A stretch of DNA of 64,000 nt from Paraspadella gotoi (lineage: Eukaryota; Chaetognatha), in NCBI GenBank assembly GCA_051294375.1, contig CM119265.1, positions 5,262,355 to 5,326,354 on the forward strand, written 5' to 3'. Both the position numbers and the translations under genes were made by a program. How positions within the stretch are numbered: position 1 is the first letter of the stretch; the number at the start of each line of letters is the position of its first letter. Below the pieces are notes generated by a model, which worked only from the letters and a program-made list of their open reading frames with translations, was not told the origin of the DNA and searched no databases. This document shows, in pieces, positions 36,016 through 60,213 of this stretch.

Positions 36016-39000
36016 AATTTTTTTTTCACTTTACAAAACAACTGATTTTTCAATATTGATTATTATCCATAAAAGTATTTTCAAAGTTCCAACTGTCCTT
36101 TTACTTCAATACGCTGTTAGCAAACTGGTGAAACTTTCGGCCTTCTGAATTTTCAGATTTTTTTGGCGTCTTTTAAACGTTCTATCACTTTACCCTTGCC
36201 CCTTTCTCTAACCCTACAAAACAAAAAAGGGAAAAAATAGAAAAAAATATGTAACAGGTGGGTAATTTAGACCGAAACTGTTTAGTTGTATTAACTTGCT
36301 GACTTCTTTCCTTTTCGTTTTGAAGAATGTTGTTCTTTTGTAATTTTTTACTTTAACAGAAGTAGTAGCATAGGTTCTCTTACGGCACTTTTCGTAATCA
36401 AACTTTTAATCGAACAAAAGATCCCATACTTTAAGATTTTTCTCTCTGTACTAATTTAAAAGATTAATCAAAACAAGAGTTTGTGACGTTTGCGGTACGT
36501 TGTAATTTAACAAGGTGGCATATATAGATGACTTTTAACAGTAGGATCACACGAGTTACAAACAAAGAGACAGTTTCTGTACTTAACATCCATAATTTAA
36601 TTTAATTTATTTGTTGTTTGCTTGGTTTTTGGTGATAAATTTCGAAGTGATATTCTTTGGAGGGCTCAATCGGAAAAAAAAGTCTTTTCTTGAAAAAGTA
36701 CTTATGTTTCCATTTTTTTGGGTTTTTCACTTATTTAATTCCAAATCCGCAGATAGTTACAAAATAATATATTTAAAAACTCCTGAAAATAATTGGTTTA
36801 TTTAGGATTTTGATTTGCACTAATGATTTAACAATGAACAGACTTTATTTATTCTTGAATCCAAAGAGGAATAAAAAAGTTTGAATTTTGTTCTAAATTG
36901 GGAGATAAATTGACGGAAGAAGCGTCCAAAACGAGATACTATTTATGATCCAGATCGTGAAATTCATGTTGAAGTTCCCTTTTTTTTTTGTCATGGATAT
37001 CAAGTTTTGAAAAAAATCAAAGGCAGAGAGTTATTGTTTTCCTTTTATGATCCTGAGATACAATTTAGAATCCGAAATAGTTCTAAAACAATGATTAGTG
37101 TTTATCAAGATGCTCGTTAATTGTGCTATAAATTAATATACTTTTTTGAAACCTAATTTACAAATCTTTTTGGTTGTCATTAAACGTAATAAAATAGTTG
37201 AAAGTGAGCACCATATCTTGATAGATTGTTTATGACCAATTTCGTATTTTAGCGATGAAATTCTACCTCCAATTTTCTTCGTAGATCAGCATTAAAAACC
37301 AGAAACAAATAGATTACGATCCTTTAGAATTGTAGGTCTGAAATTGAAGTCAGAATAATAAAAGAAGAAAAACTGATGCACAAAAAAACTATTATAAACA
37401 TTTAAACAAATCCGATTTTACATTAAAAACATCGAACTGACACGATTATTTTTTTTTCTCCTTATCAAAAACGCAAGCAATTGTTGGGTAATAACTATAA
37501 GTAACAGTAAAAAAACAAAATAATTGAGAGTAAAGCTTAAAATTACAAACTAAGTAACCCATCCTTGTTAACAGAATTAAAAAAAAAAGATAATAAATTT
37601 CGGAGAGAAAACTTGGAACCTCCGCATGGAATTCGCAGCGTGAAAATAAAGACAGAAGCGTCACATGTACAAGTGAAGAAAGAAAAATGAGAAAACTTGT
37701 GGAAATGACTAAAAGAGACCTGGAGGTGTCTTCTTAGGATTAGTCTAATTAAATCTTTCTAGGACGAGTATTTAAATTTTCTTACGCTTTATTTTCACTA
37801 TAGTTGACCAATTTCTGAAGGCACAAAAGTACATTCGAAAAAATCATACGTTGTTCTAAAAAAGGGCACGCTCCTTCGATCGTGCGTTGAGATAAAGTGT
37901 TTTTTCTACGTTGTCGTTTTGTTTTCGTAAAGTAATCTTTTTGTTTCTTCTATGAACTTTATAGTGGCGGGACTCGCATCCATTACATGGATTTTTTAAA
38001 ACTTTTAACCTTTTGTCTACTCTAATATTTCATCGTGATTACGGAGGATATGTGAGTTTGTAATGTTTGTTGCTCACTTGGTATTCTTTTTTTTTTTGTT
38101 GTCTTAATTTATAAATCTATACATCGTAAGTTAGGAAAAAAAAAGAGCAACAGCTACAACCACCGCCGATGTTTTTTTTTTTGGTTCGATCCGACTTTAG
38201 TTCATTTCTTTGACGGAATCCCTCTTTCGATTCCTTTCTCCTCGAGCGAAAAAAAAAAATCCTCACTCCCAAAGGAATACGAGTTATCACGATATTTCAC
38301 GACGACAGAAAATAGTATAAGATCGTCACGCACGAAATTAAATAAAGGGATCACAGTTTTTTCTTTTTTATTTTTTGAGGGAGGGAAGAGTGACGAGGAG
38401 AGGTTTTTAAAGTCACGCGCCGCAGAGTAGAAGTTGGTAGGAATGAAAATCAAGAGCTTCCTCCTCCGAAATTCACGTCCTCGATCGCCGATAATCTCGC
38501 CCGATGCAGTCACGACTCCTTTCCTTTGTTTTTTTGTTTTGTTTTTGTTTTTTTGTTTTTGATTCGACGCGGTCGAGGGTCCTGATGCCCTCATGCCGTC
38601 ACGACCGTTTCCACACCCAATCTACGCAAGGGGATGTGTCGCAAGCGTTTCAAAAGGGTTGTTTTCCGTGCAGCGTTTAAGACCGGTTGCCCAGAATGGC
38701 ACGATCGCACGATTTTCTGGCAAAATAGAGAAAACATTCAATCGATGGAAAGTTATTAGTAGAAACGAAGCTTTTGTATGTACAAATGATATGATTTAGG
38801 TCCATTAAATATTTTTTTTAGTATAACAACCAAAAATTATTTAAAATTGTTAAAAAAGTATTTTATTACAATATTGCATTTTCTGATTCTTTTCCCTTAA
38901 TAATACAAATATAATAATTTTTATATTTAATGAGGGCACTATTATACATAAAATTGTTATTGTTAAATAGCTCAAATAATTTCTTTATTCTCAAGTGCTC

Positions 39001-39079
39001 TACTCTAATAAGAACTAACATCATTACTACTTTATATTTTATATTTTGTGTTTATTGAATTTCAATACGTAGTTTAGTT
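35591..39079. other. long gene-less AT-rich region
   Basis: Contains the transporter's 5' flank, a GA tract at 35,921-36,015 and long A/T runs. The minus-strand ORF at 38,202-38,594 is Lys/Asn-rich, arises from A-rich DNA and has no recognisable domain. No RNA gene was found. Confidence 0.5.
35921..36015. repeat. (GA)n microsatellite
   Basis: About 95 bp, one slip near the right end. Confidence 0.95.
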
Positions 39080-39085
39080 TTTATT
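39080..39085 (-). terminator. possible poly(A) signal of the PPSY membrane-protein gene
   Basis: TTTATT on plus, about 164 bp after the minus-strand stop at 39,249. A second copy lies near 39,050. Confidence 0.45.
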
Positions 39086-39248
39086 TGTTTTCCAGTCTTT
39101 TACACTGTTACTGTTTATGAATACTGTTTTTGGTATTAAAAATTTAAAAAAAAAACTTTATACTTCCCAAGCGGCGCGTTACCAACCGATCATTCAACAC
39201 GAGCTCGACGAATCCGAAAAAGAGCGGGACTCACGCCGGCGCCCTTCG

Positions 39249-49497
<10,249 letters not shown>

Positions 49498-50189
49498 GTT
49501 GCTCTTTTTTTGTTCGTTTGTGTTTCAGTTTTTAAAATCACAAAAAAATTGTTGGTAGCGGACGGCGGTGATTCCAAATTAAGATGAACGGATATGGGGT
49601 GGAAAACGGTTTTTTTTTTTGGGTTGTAGTATAAAACAAACGTAACGGTACTAATGATCGTAAGTAAGTTTATTTAACGTTTAAAAGACACGTAAAGCGC
49701 GAGACTGGATTTTCGAATGGCGAAGTTTTCTCTCGGAGAATCGCTATTATTTGTTGTAGCGAATTACGATGTTGACTTTTTTTTTTTATAAAAGAAGAAA
49801 TAAGTAATAAAACGTGAACGAAGGTTAGCGGGGTTTTTTTTTATAACATTGGGGAGCCAGAAAGATAAAGAGACGCTGTGTGAAAACAGAGTTGAAAACA
49901 ACGAAGAAACTGTAAAACTAAGAGCAACACGCGGATCGTGTGTGCGTTCTTTTGTTTTTTGTCTTTTTTTAAAAAACGGGTTGGGGAATGGGGAAAAAGG
50001 GGAGAGGGCGCTCTTTATTTCTGTAATATAGCGGAAATTGTTTTGATTTATTTTTAGATACGAACAAAAGGGAAACGAAAGGTTTTCATTTGTTTTTATT
50101 ACTTTATCGGCGAATAAAAAAGTTTTTTTTTAGCGACGATTAAAGGATCCGAAAAGTGAAACGATTAAGGGGAAGGGCGCGTGAAGACG

Positions 50190-50690
50190 TAGAGGGGCAG
50201 GGTTGAGGGCGGGAGCGACAAAAAGGGCGGACGATGGGGGCGGAAGGGGGTCGGAAGGGGGGGGGGGTAGAAACGTAAAGAGATCTCAACGCGTGCGCCC
50301 CCCTAGCGTGGGCGGCAGTCTCGCTGGAGGGCGAACGGGAGGAGAACGGAGAAAGAGGGAAGACTCTCTCTCTCTCTCTCCGTCACTCTCTCTCACTCTT
50401 TTTTTTTTTTTAAAGTTACTTTTCAACTTTTCAAGCGGAGGGCGAGGTCCTCCGGCCGGCGGCGGTTCCGGCGCCCCTCGATCTGGCGGCGTGGCGCCGA
50501 GCGGCGCGCGCGTTGAAATCCCGCGGCGAGGCGCAGCTCACGTCGAGAACGAAAAATCGGTAAAGCGAAAAGTAATACTTGATGAGGCGAAGGATATCTT
50601 GAGGGAAGCGGCGACGGGCAGACCAGGCGGCGTGGGGGGAAAAACAGTTCAGCAACAACGACGACCAATCGCAGGTCGAGGAGAATAACA
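50190..50690. promoter_or_regulatory. G+C-rich, CpG-containing block, possible promoter/5' exon
   Basis: A sharp rise in G+C and CpG against an AT-rich background, 700 bp upstream of the first coding exon of the minus-strand PPSY gene. ORFs exist on both strands without domains. Its role as promoter or 5' UTR exon is an inference from position and composition. Confidence 0.25.
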
Positions 50691-50996
50691 TGGCTTTTTT
50701 TTTTTTTTTTTTTGATGGGGTTTGATTTGTGTGTTTTTTTTTTTATATGTGAGTTTTTGTTTTCAATTTATATCCTTTATCAACATTGACGGAGAGATAT
50801 TAAACGCAAAGCGAGCGTGAATTTTTTATTTTTTTTTATTTTGGAACTAGATCCGTTTATATATATTGACTTTTTTGTGTGTAGCGAACATTTAGGGGTA
50901 AAAAACATTGAGAGCGAAAGAGCGAAGCAGCGAGACAGGTTGACGGCGCGAAGATAATCATGATCGGCACGTTTGATACAAATGAGATATGAGAGA

Positions 50997-51112
<116 letters not shown>

Positions 51113-54100
51113 AAAGAGACTTGTCTTTAAGAAAATTAGCTCTCTCAAGGCCGATCGTCGCCCCACAGAAAATCGATGTTATTTATAAGAGGATTGCCTT
51201 ACGTTCGGTGTTAATATTGTATGCTTAATAGTAACTATACGGTTTTCGTTAGTTTCGTTTTGTTAATCGCGTTAGCGGACTTGAATCTTCATAGTAGGAC
51301 GATTACTGATACGACGAACGGGAGAAGAAGCACGAAAGGTTTTCGAGAAGCAGTTATATGTGGTCGAGATTTTTTTTTTGTTTGTTAGATTTGTTTTAGT
51401 TTTCGTTATTTTTTTTTTATCAACGTCGATTATTAGTAGAATTGTTAATTAATTATATAAGACGAGAACTCAAAAGTATGACGACGTATAACGATTAAAG
51501 AGAGAGAGAGAGAGAGGATTGTTTAATGAAAAATAAAAATAATAATGCTTCGTTTATTGTTTTGTGTTTGTTATCCGTAAGAGATATTGATTTAATCTGT
51601 TTTTTATCTAATTTTTGTTTTGTTTTGTTGCTTTATGCCGTAAATTTAATTATATATCCTTGGTTTTATGCTTCGTTGCTTGTTTTGATTCGTTTTTTTT
51701 TTTTTTTTTTTGCTTTGTTCGTTTCTCTCTTGAAATCTTGAACGTCGATTGAGAAAATCTGGCGAAGGAGGAAGAGGAGAAAAAGCCGTTTTTTTTTCCG
51801 GAGAACGAAAGACGCCATTTTGATTCGCAAACGCAGTAAATAGAAAAAAAAAATAGGGGATAAAAAAGAGGAAATGAAATCAGCGCTCGGAGGAAAAAAA
51901 ATTTAGTTCTAAAATTTTAAGAAAAAAAGGGTGAAAAAAAAATATATGTGTTTTCGTTAAGAGGATTACCGTGCTTTTTCACCCATTTTCTTGAGTGAGT
52001 GAAAAACATTTTTAGTGATATGTAAGGCTCTCTGATGTTTGTTTAACTTAATCGAAAAAAATCGTGGGAAACAAAAACAACAAAAAAAGAAAAACAAGAA
52101 AAAATAAAAAGGGAGTTTGAAAGATGGATGAGTTAGCCAAAGGCAAAAGGAGGCGGACCTTCCCCGCGAGACAACCCAACTTTTTTTTTATCTCACTTTT
52201 TTTTCTTTTTTTGAGAATTCGCTGAGCGACAGGAAAAGATAAGTTTTGCTCATCAAGTCTCATTACTTTTTTCACTTTTATTTTAAAATTGTTCTCTTTC
52301 TTAACTAAAAACTTAACATATTAATATTGTATTTAAAAACAGTGAAATAAAAATAGTGAAAGGAAAAACTGATTTTGAAATCTTTTTTTTATGAAAATAC
52401 CTTATTTAAAAATGTAGAAGAGTATTCGTAACTACAGGTAGTCATGTTTTATGCATTTTTTTTTATCTTAGACATCAGTAAGTTTCGAGTATCAATTTTT
52501 AATTTTCTCTTTTGCCTTCTTGTGAATTATTTAAGACGCATACCAGGTTTCATTTTTGTTGACTTCCATTGGTATTTATTTCATTGTAATAATTCTTGTT
52601 TGATTTTCTATTTTATTTATTATTTTATTTATTTATTTATTTTATTAATTATTTCATTTATTATTTTAACTTTCTTTCTTTTCGTTGTAATGCAAGATAA
52701 TAAAACTAGTTTTATTTTGTAACGAAAATTTCATTCAAATAAAAATTTTAGTTATGTATAATTTTTCGCGATGCGAATTTTACTTTCATTTTAAGGTTAA
52801 AAACTTATTTTTTCTCTTCTTTTTCCAAGGACAACTTTTAGTTACTTTAACTAAGAGTATGTAAATTTACGAAATACTCTTAAGCTATTTAAGTTAATCA
52901 ATTATTTTCACACTTCCGCTCTCTTCTCTTATTTCCCTATCCTCTCATCCCACCCCCCTTTCCCCTCCCCCCCAGCCTCTAATTGGCAAATCCCCCCACC
53001 TTCTCTTCCGCTTCCCCACTAATTAAACTCACCCGTTGGGGATTTTCTCCTTCTTCGACGAGAGGCGCAGTCGACCAACAAGTGGGTTTCGTTACGTGTA
53101 AGTAAAACAACACTAGACTCGGAATACAACGACAACTAAGGTTCTTTCTTTTTAGTTTTTTCTCTTTTTTTTAAAAAAAAAAAAGCTCGTAAACCGAATT
53201 CTTCCCCTCAGTCGGCCATTATTTCCGGTTTTTTTTTTCCTTCTTTTTTTGTTGTTTTTTGTTGCCTTTTTTTTTTAAACTTTCTTTTTACTTTTTCCCG
53301 TTTGTGGACTCTCGACGATGGTTTATGGAACTTCTTGTTCCTTTCATTAGTTTTGTTTTCTTGTTTCTTCGTTTTATTTCTTTTATTGACCGTTCGTTTT
53401 AACGTGTTACAATCTTGTACTTTTTTCTTTCTTTTTTATTATTTCTTTTCTTTTTTTCTTTTCTTTCCTTCTCAATAGCCCCTGATGGTCGGTTAATGGG
53501 CGTTTTCAACCAGGAACTCTGGTTCAAACGCTGCCAACGGTCCGATGGTCTGATCCCTTCCGGTGCTTTGATCCTTTCCGCTGCGTTGACCCCTACTTTC
53601 CTTTCTGATCCCTATCATTGATGGAATCGATCGGATCCGGGGATCATTGGCGATGTCGCCCGAATCCGCTGCAAGCGTTCCTCCTCAAAAAAAGGGTATT
53701 AACTCCGTACATTGGCCTTTTGTTTTCTGAAATGGCTCCGGGCTCCCTCTCTTTTTATATTAACGAGATTTTTATTCTCTTTCTTTTCACAGGATTATTC
53801 AAGGACATTATTCCTCGATTAAAATTACAAAAAAAACCTCGGAATTCTTTTTTTAAATATTTTTTTCTGTTTTATCGGACGAAAGAAAAAAGGAGAGAAA
53901 AATTATTCCATCGGCGTCGATGAAATAAGGGCTGGTGAGGTGAGCACTGAGCGGGGAGGCGTTTGGGTGAAAAGAATTGGCAGAAGGGTGCAGGGGGTTC
54001 CCTATTACAAACAAGAGGATTGCAATAGCTCAGAGAGAATTTGAAACGTAAAGACAAAAGTTAGAATAATGTGAGGGCAAAAAACAAAAAAAAGTCTTTC

Positions 54101-55140
54101 GGAATGGAGAGCGTGAGACGCTTGTAGATACAGAGAGAGAGAAAGAGAGAGAGAGAACGGGATGTGACCCAAAGAGAGAGAGAAGGTTGTAATCCAGAAG
54201 CGAGAAAGATTAAGGATCGAGAAGGGAAGACGAACGAAGGGCGTAAAGGGAGCGACCCGAAAATGAAGGGGGGGGGGAGGAGGGCAGAGAGAGAGAGAGA
54301 GTGAGGGCGGAAAAGGGTGAGAGGGCAAGAGATTTTTTAGAAGGGCCGAGAGGGCGAGACGAGAGGAGATAGAAACCAGCGGGAAGGCAAATGGATGGCT
54401 AGAGGGCGCTTGTTTACTGTTTACCAAAAAAAAAAGAGGGAGAGAGAGAGGGAGAGAGGGACGAGCGGTCAAATAGGCAAAAATAAAGAAAAAAATCTCC
54501 TTGGGAGTTTTGACGAGAATACGCTGTGGACCGGCTGGGTGATTTTTTCTGCCTCTTCGCCCAAGTCGGCGTTATATTTGGGCGATAAACTCGGAGCGAA
54601 ATGTGAGAGGGAAACACGATACGTGTTTTCAGGCGCCTTTTTTTTTTGTTGGCCAGATTTCGGCGAAAGGTCAAAGGTCACCGGCGTCTTTGAGGCGTTG
54701 AAGCGAAGGGATGCGAGGCGTCGCTGGCGTCGATTTTCACGCCCAATCTCTTGAAAGAGGAAATAGAGAAGGAGAAACAAAGAGCGTGATAGGGGGAGGG
54801 AGAGGGTGAGTCAAAAAGTTTTAAAAAAATAGAGGAAAAACCCAAAATCGCACTCGCGTTTATAAATTTAACTGTTTAGATAGCTTATTGGGAAACCATT
54901 CACCGGAAAATAGATGCGAGCAAGTTACGAGGAATCTCTGTCTGATTTTGAACCAAATCGACATTCACGGATGATGCTCGTGATTAGAGCGATCACGCTT
55001 TCGCTTCTGATTGTCTATCCGCGTGAACCGTGACACGAAGGGAAAATCCTGCCAACTCGTCTAAGCCTCAGTGAGTCGGACTTCACTTACTTCACGTAGT
55101 GCCGAGGCTGCAACACAGCGCGTCTCCAGGATTTGCTGGA

Positions 55141-55278
55141 CGGTAGGACAAAGAGTTTCCGGTCTCTGGGACAAAGAGCTTAGGCCAGTGGGAAAAAGAT
55201 CTTCGGTCTATAGGACAAAGAACTTCGGTCGATAGGACAAAGAGCTTCGGTCTATAGGACAAAGAGCCTCAGTCTGTG
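55141..55278. repeat. 22-bp minisatellite, about six units
   Basis: Tandem 22-mers close to GGTCTATAGGACAAAGAGCTTC. The last three full units are nearly identical and the outer ones more divergent. Not a multiple of three and not in an ORF. Confidence 0.85.
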
Positions 55279-56704
55279 TCGTGTGTAAAGAGAATCGGCG
55301 GACTGAATCCAAAGCAGGAACGAGGGGCGAGCGACCGAGCGGCGCCAAAGTCGGTGAAATCGTTGACGACCTTTCACAAGGTCGAGAGGGTCACTTCGCT
55401 TTTTACAAGAGTCACGGCGTCGAGGTCACGTGATTCGAGAGGATGAGTTCGTTCCGAGCGAGTGAGACGGTGGGACTGTGAGTGAAGATGGTGAGTTGGG
55501 GAACGAGAATTTTGGTGAGGTCCTTTATGCGAGTCGTGTTAGAACGGGGAGGAAAGTTGTGAAAAAAAATGTGTAAACTGGATTTGGAAATGGTGAACGG
55601 TGAAGAGTTACTTAAAATAGCCTGACGGAAAATGGCGTTAGAAGGGTGAAGGATTATCGTCTGTGAACGGTGCGGTGTTGAATGGTTAGTGACAACGAAC
55701 TTCCAATGTGTTTCTCTTTTCACCTCCAGGGATGTTTTTTTTTTGTAGAGAAAGTTTTCTCGGTCGGCGACAACCGAGTGATGTTTTTTTTTTTCGTAGA
55801 GCGATCGCTGGCTGCCCGTGCGGAACGGGCGACGGGGCGAGCGACGGCAAAAATAGGTTGGTTCGCTACGGCGCGATTCGAATGGCAGTCACGTTTACCG
55901 GAGTACTTGATGGGAACAGAAGGCGCGTCGGAGGTGGCACTGATGCAGGAGGTGGCGCCGGGGTTGGTGGTCCAGGTGGCGCCGAGAACTGGTGGGGTGG
56001 GTGTCGAGAGTTGAAGGCGATGCCGTGAGAAGCAGACGACGCGCGAAGGAAGAAAAGATGAAGACACCAAAAGTTGTTGGACTTTAGAAGGAGACTAGGG
56101 CGAACTGATTTTTTTTTTAAAAATTCGAAACATAAATCGTAAACAAGTACGTACAAACAAGAAAATTTAGATGTGAGATAGTATGATTAAGGCGTATAAA
56201 AATTTTTTGGCTTATAATATTTGGGGAATAGTATCATTAATTACAATATATTTATAATATTATCCTTACAACATAATAAATTTTCAAAATAATTTAAAAA
56301 AAATTTTATTAAAGATTCTGATTCTTCAGAAAAAGTTAGATCAATGCCTTCAGCGTCAAAAATAGAAAAAAAGGTCAAAATTCTCTACTACAAAAGTTTT
56401 TCAGTTTTTTCATGCGAATCCAAAACTGTTTTTAAAATTACAAAAAATATGATTTTAAAATTTTATGATTTTATAAGGATTTTATTATAAAAAAACTTAA
56501 ATTTATGATACTGTTATGCAATTTTTTTTGAAAAAGAGCTTAATTAAATTATAAAAGAATATACTCGATATAAAGATTTTAATTAAATCTAATATATAAT
56601 AAAATTTATTAAATTCTTACATTTATTTTACAATTTTAATATAAAATTTTAAAGTCTAATTTAGTAAAACAAGTAATCTTAAATTTTTTCATAAACAAAG
56701 GCAG

Positions 56705-57001
56705 CAAAAAAACATTGTTCCATCGCTCAATCTTTTCATCACTCCACCCTAATGGTGAGTACGATTCATTCAAACAGCTGAATAGATTAAACAGACTTAT
56801 CAAAAAAAAATTTTATTAACCAATTGTGTTTTATGAAAAAGATATTTGTTAAAGATTTATATTTCGATTTTTATTGAAAACCCTACTATTGGAGACGTCT
56901 TGAGAAGAAAAAAACGGGTGGAAGCGTTGGACGAGGACGACGCCGCCCAAGAGTTGGAACAGGAGCGTCTCTTGGAAGACCTAGAAGTGGGGTGGAGGTA
57001 G
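56705..57001 (+). CDS. exon pair of an unidentified plus-strand gene (3' part)
   Basis: Not recognised. An exon at 56,705-56,754 (after GCAG, ending AATG before GTGAGT) joins in phase 1 to 56,895 onward. The joint reading is LFHRSIFSSLHPNDVLRRKK, then RVEALDEDDAAQELEQERLL and EDLEVGWR. The charged, helical composition is protein-like and unlike the repeat ORFs nearby. The frame meets TAG at 56,999-57,001, with AATAAA near 57,223, so it may be a C-terminal exon. Alternatively, a splice after TGGAG at 56,997 continues in phase to 57,151-57,289 (ending ATDARIEA and TAG). Upstream exons were not found. Confidence 0.35.
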
Positions 57002-57530
57002 GGGGGTGGGATGGATTGAATGAGGGCCGGAAAATGGTTAATTTAAAAGTTGGGATTTTGATAAACCAAGATCGAAAAAGAGAAGGGGGGGGAATTTGGT
57101 GGAAGAAAAAAAAAGTTCTGTGGCTGCGAATCTGTTCCAAACATTTGCAGGATTTCACATATTTTACGCGAAAGATCTGCGTTCTTCCCCACGTCAAGGG
57201 ATTACTATGGATCAAATAACAATAAATCAAAAAAAATGCGTAAAGAATGGGAGTTCCAGCTTGCCACAGACGCCAGGATTGAAGCCTAGAGAGCGAGAGA
57301 GAGCTCAGCGGCACGAAATCCGCCCCCTAAAAAAAAACACGTGTCACCGATTGACGAGAGAGATGGCTTTCGGGTCATCCACTCCCGAGTGAGAGAATTT
57401 TCGCATGGTGCTGTCACCATGGTTACGCGCACTTTCTTTCTCTCTCGGGGCTTTCAAAGCCTGTCGAGACAAACCTGATATATGTTCGCCCGAAACAATC
57501 TTGCATGCGCGATTCGAGCGTGAGGGAGAG

Positions 57531-57534
<4 letters not shown>

Positions 57535-57616
<82 letters not shown>
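57535..57616. repeat. (GA)n microsatellite
   Basis: About 82 bp. Confidence 0.95.
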
Positions 57617-57619
<3 letters not shown>

Positions 57620-57742
57620 GAGCGAGAGCCTTTTTTTTGCATTCTAAATGACTGTCGCAGCTTTCGATTCGTATGGCAATGGCGCTAGAAAAGTTTCTCG
57701 CTCTTCCTATTCAAATTTGTTTCCAACGCCAGCGACAACCTC

Positions 57743-57801
57743 GGCATCATCGTCATCGTCGTCATCATCATCGTCATCGTCGTCGTCGTCGTCGTCGTCT
57801 T
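57743..57801. repeat. (TCA/TCG)n trinucleotide repeat
   Basis: Alternating TCA and TCG triplets, about 20 units. The Ser-rich ORF through it is an artefact. Confidence 0.85.
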
Positions 57802-58216
57802 CGGTTTGGTCTTTATCAATTATTGCTTTTTTTGATATTTGTTTTCTCTAAAACAATATGACCTTATCGTGAGCTTTGCTAACGTATAAAAAATTTAGAA
57901 ATATAAAACCGCAAAAATAAAAAGTAAATTTTTAACTGCTGAACCGTCGACGAGATTTTAATAAAATTTCCATTGTTCCCTTCTTTGTTTGTGGTTTGGC
58001 AAGAACAACGTTGGCGCGCCATTTCTGTTTATTAAAAGAAAAAAAATATTAATAAAAAAAAGAGAAAGGGAATTAAAAAAAAAAAAAGAAGAAGTAGGAG
58101 TTGTTGTTCTAATCCAAACATCATCCATGGAGAGAGAAAAGTCGAGGACGCTGGCGAGATTATTATTCATGGTTACGACCCAATCTTCCAGAGATGGAGG
58201 GAGGGAAGGGAAAAAG

Positions 58217-58289
58217 GAGAGCGAGAGAGAGAGAGAGCGAGATAGCTGAGAGAGCGCAGAGAGAAGAGAGAGATAGAGAGATGAGAGAT

Positions 58290-58331
<42 letters not shown>
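58217..58331. repeat. imperfect (GA)n tract
   Basis: Two GA blocks with interspersed GCGA and GAT. Confidence 0.85.
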
Positions 58332-58334
<3 letters not shown>

Positions 58335-59279
58335 TCCATCGAGCCCCGGATTAATTTGCAAACCAAACGAAAGTCGAGAGTCCCTCTCGCTCCCGCTCCA
58401 ACTTGAAAATGGATGAAACCGCAAGGAGGAGACCGAAAAAAAAGGTAAGTGCTTGTGACGCGAAAAAGATACGGGTAGGTCTTTCATCCTCGCGCAAAAG
58501 TAAGTCTTCATCTCACTATTTTCACGGATAAAAGGGTGGAAGGAAAGATTGAGAAGAAAAGAAAAAAAAAAGACGGGGAAAATAACTGTATTTCATTAAT
58601 AAAAGAAAAAAAAATAAAGCGTGAATAAACAGCGATCGTTTGAAAGGGACGTTTCTATCAGCATTCGATCACGGAACACAAAGACGTCATTGCCTAGTCC
58701 CCGCGCCGTTCCGGTTCCATCCCTCACCTTTCAAGGAATTCTCCTTTCGTTTCCACCAGCGTTGGTCATAATCCGAAGAATGGGGCGGCGACGACAATTA
58801 CGACGATGACGACGACGATGCGAATGAGGGTTTTTTCTTCGCGCAGAGTGAGATATTTATTTTTATTCCTTTTTTTTTTTGTTTTGTTCTTTTCTTTCTT
58901 TTTTTTTCTGACTTCGTGGTTTCGTTTTACTTTTTCTTTTTTTCTTGGGACTAAATTACGTGATAGTATATGACGAGATAAAGAGAGAGAGAATGAAATA
59001 AATCCGTACGAAAGAAAAACTTTCAATCTTGATGTAATTTTTCCTCCGTCAAATGTAAAGTTTTTTTTTAATTCTTTTTTTTTTTTTTTCAATTTTTGTT
59101 CTTTTTTTTTATGAGCGTGAAAAATAGGATTGAGGCAATACTCGTGGAAAATAGAAAGTGAGAAAGAGAGAGTTGGAGAGAGATAGAAAGAGAGATGAGG
59201 AGAACTAGAAATACTGAAAACTGAAAGTGAATAACGGAGAATGAGAGAGATAGAGAGAGAGAGAGAAAAAAAGGGGGCG

Positions 59280-59480
59280 CGACGCTCAACGCTGAGACTT
59301 TCGCGTCGGAGGCGTCGTTGTGTTCCGGAAACGTCGAGGCGCTGTTGTGACGAGGCGGCGGCGCGGTGGTGGCGCGCGCGAGAGAGAAGAGACGCGCCTA
59401 GCGCGCCGGCGCGTGCGGATATGGGGGCGGGGAAGAAAGCAGCGCGCAATGTCGTGGGCGCGCGCGAAAGAAGGACTCGT
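59280..59480. promoter_or_regulatory. CpG-rich block, possible promoter
   Basis: Dense CpG (GGCGGCGGCGCGG, GCGCGCGCG, GCGCGCCGGCGCG) between AT-rich DNA and a GA tract. No domain-bearing ORF. It may mark a transcription start; direction is unclear. Confidence 0.25.
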
Positions 59481-59549
59481 CTTGAAGCGCCGAAAGAGGG
59501 AGCTAGGTGGGGAAAAATGGAAAGGGGAGAGAATAGGAAGAGGGGGGAC

Positions 59550-59592
<43 letters not shown>

Positions 59593-59597
59593 AGAGA

Positions 59598-59634
<37 letters not shown>
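59550..59634. repeat. (GA)n microsatellite
   Basis: About 85 bp with AGAA slips. Confidence 0.9.
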
Positions 59635-59635
<1 letters not shown>

Positions 59636-60100
59636 GAGAGGAGGGGCAGAAAAAAGGAAAGAAAAATCGCGGCGCGCCACCCGTATGTCTTACAAATCTA
59701 CGAGGAAGCTACCGGATGTAACTGGTTTATTTTTTCACGCCTTCCGTTGACGACGACAGAAACGGAAGTGAAAAATTAAGATTAAAAAGGTTTTAAACTG
59801 AAATCGACGGGGAATCGCGTAGCGGAAATCAATTAAGGGGAAAAAAAGGGGAAATGGAAATACAGACGTTTTTTGCTATCGATTTTCCAAGCGGAAGCCT
59901 TTGGTCTTTAGGGGAGGCTTTTGAACTTGAATCGTTGTCGATAGATAGTAAAAGAAAAAAGGATGATTCACAATAGATTGAGTATTGTGAAATTCTCTTT
60001 GAAGAGAACAATTTTTAAAGAAGGGAAGATAGTTAAGTTAACTTGTAAAATAAAACCGAAAGAAATAAAGAAAATAAAGAGGAGGCAAGAAGGGAGGGGG

Positions 60101-60213
<113 letters not shown>

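Noticed and set aside
38202-38594. 130-aa ORF on minus
   Set aside because: Lys/Asn-rich because of A-rich DNA, with no domain, splice context or homologue recognised.
50203-50691. ORFs on both strands in the GC-rich block
   Set aside because: Open frames in high-GC DNA are expected by chance; no domain and no matching frame continuity.
58409-58444. Possible first exon MDETARRRPKKK before GTAAGT
   Set aside because: No downstream exon with a proper acceptor could be joined; the nearest candidate (58,630) lacks a pyrimidine tract.
58766-59680. 304-aa ORF on minus
   Set aside because: Mostly Ser-Leu from GA tracts and Lys/Phe from homopolymers.
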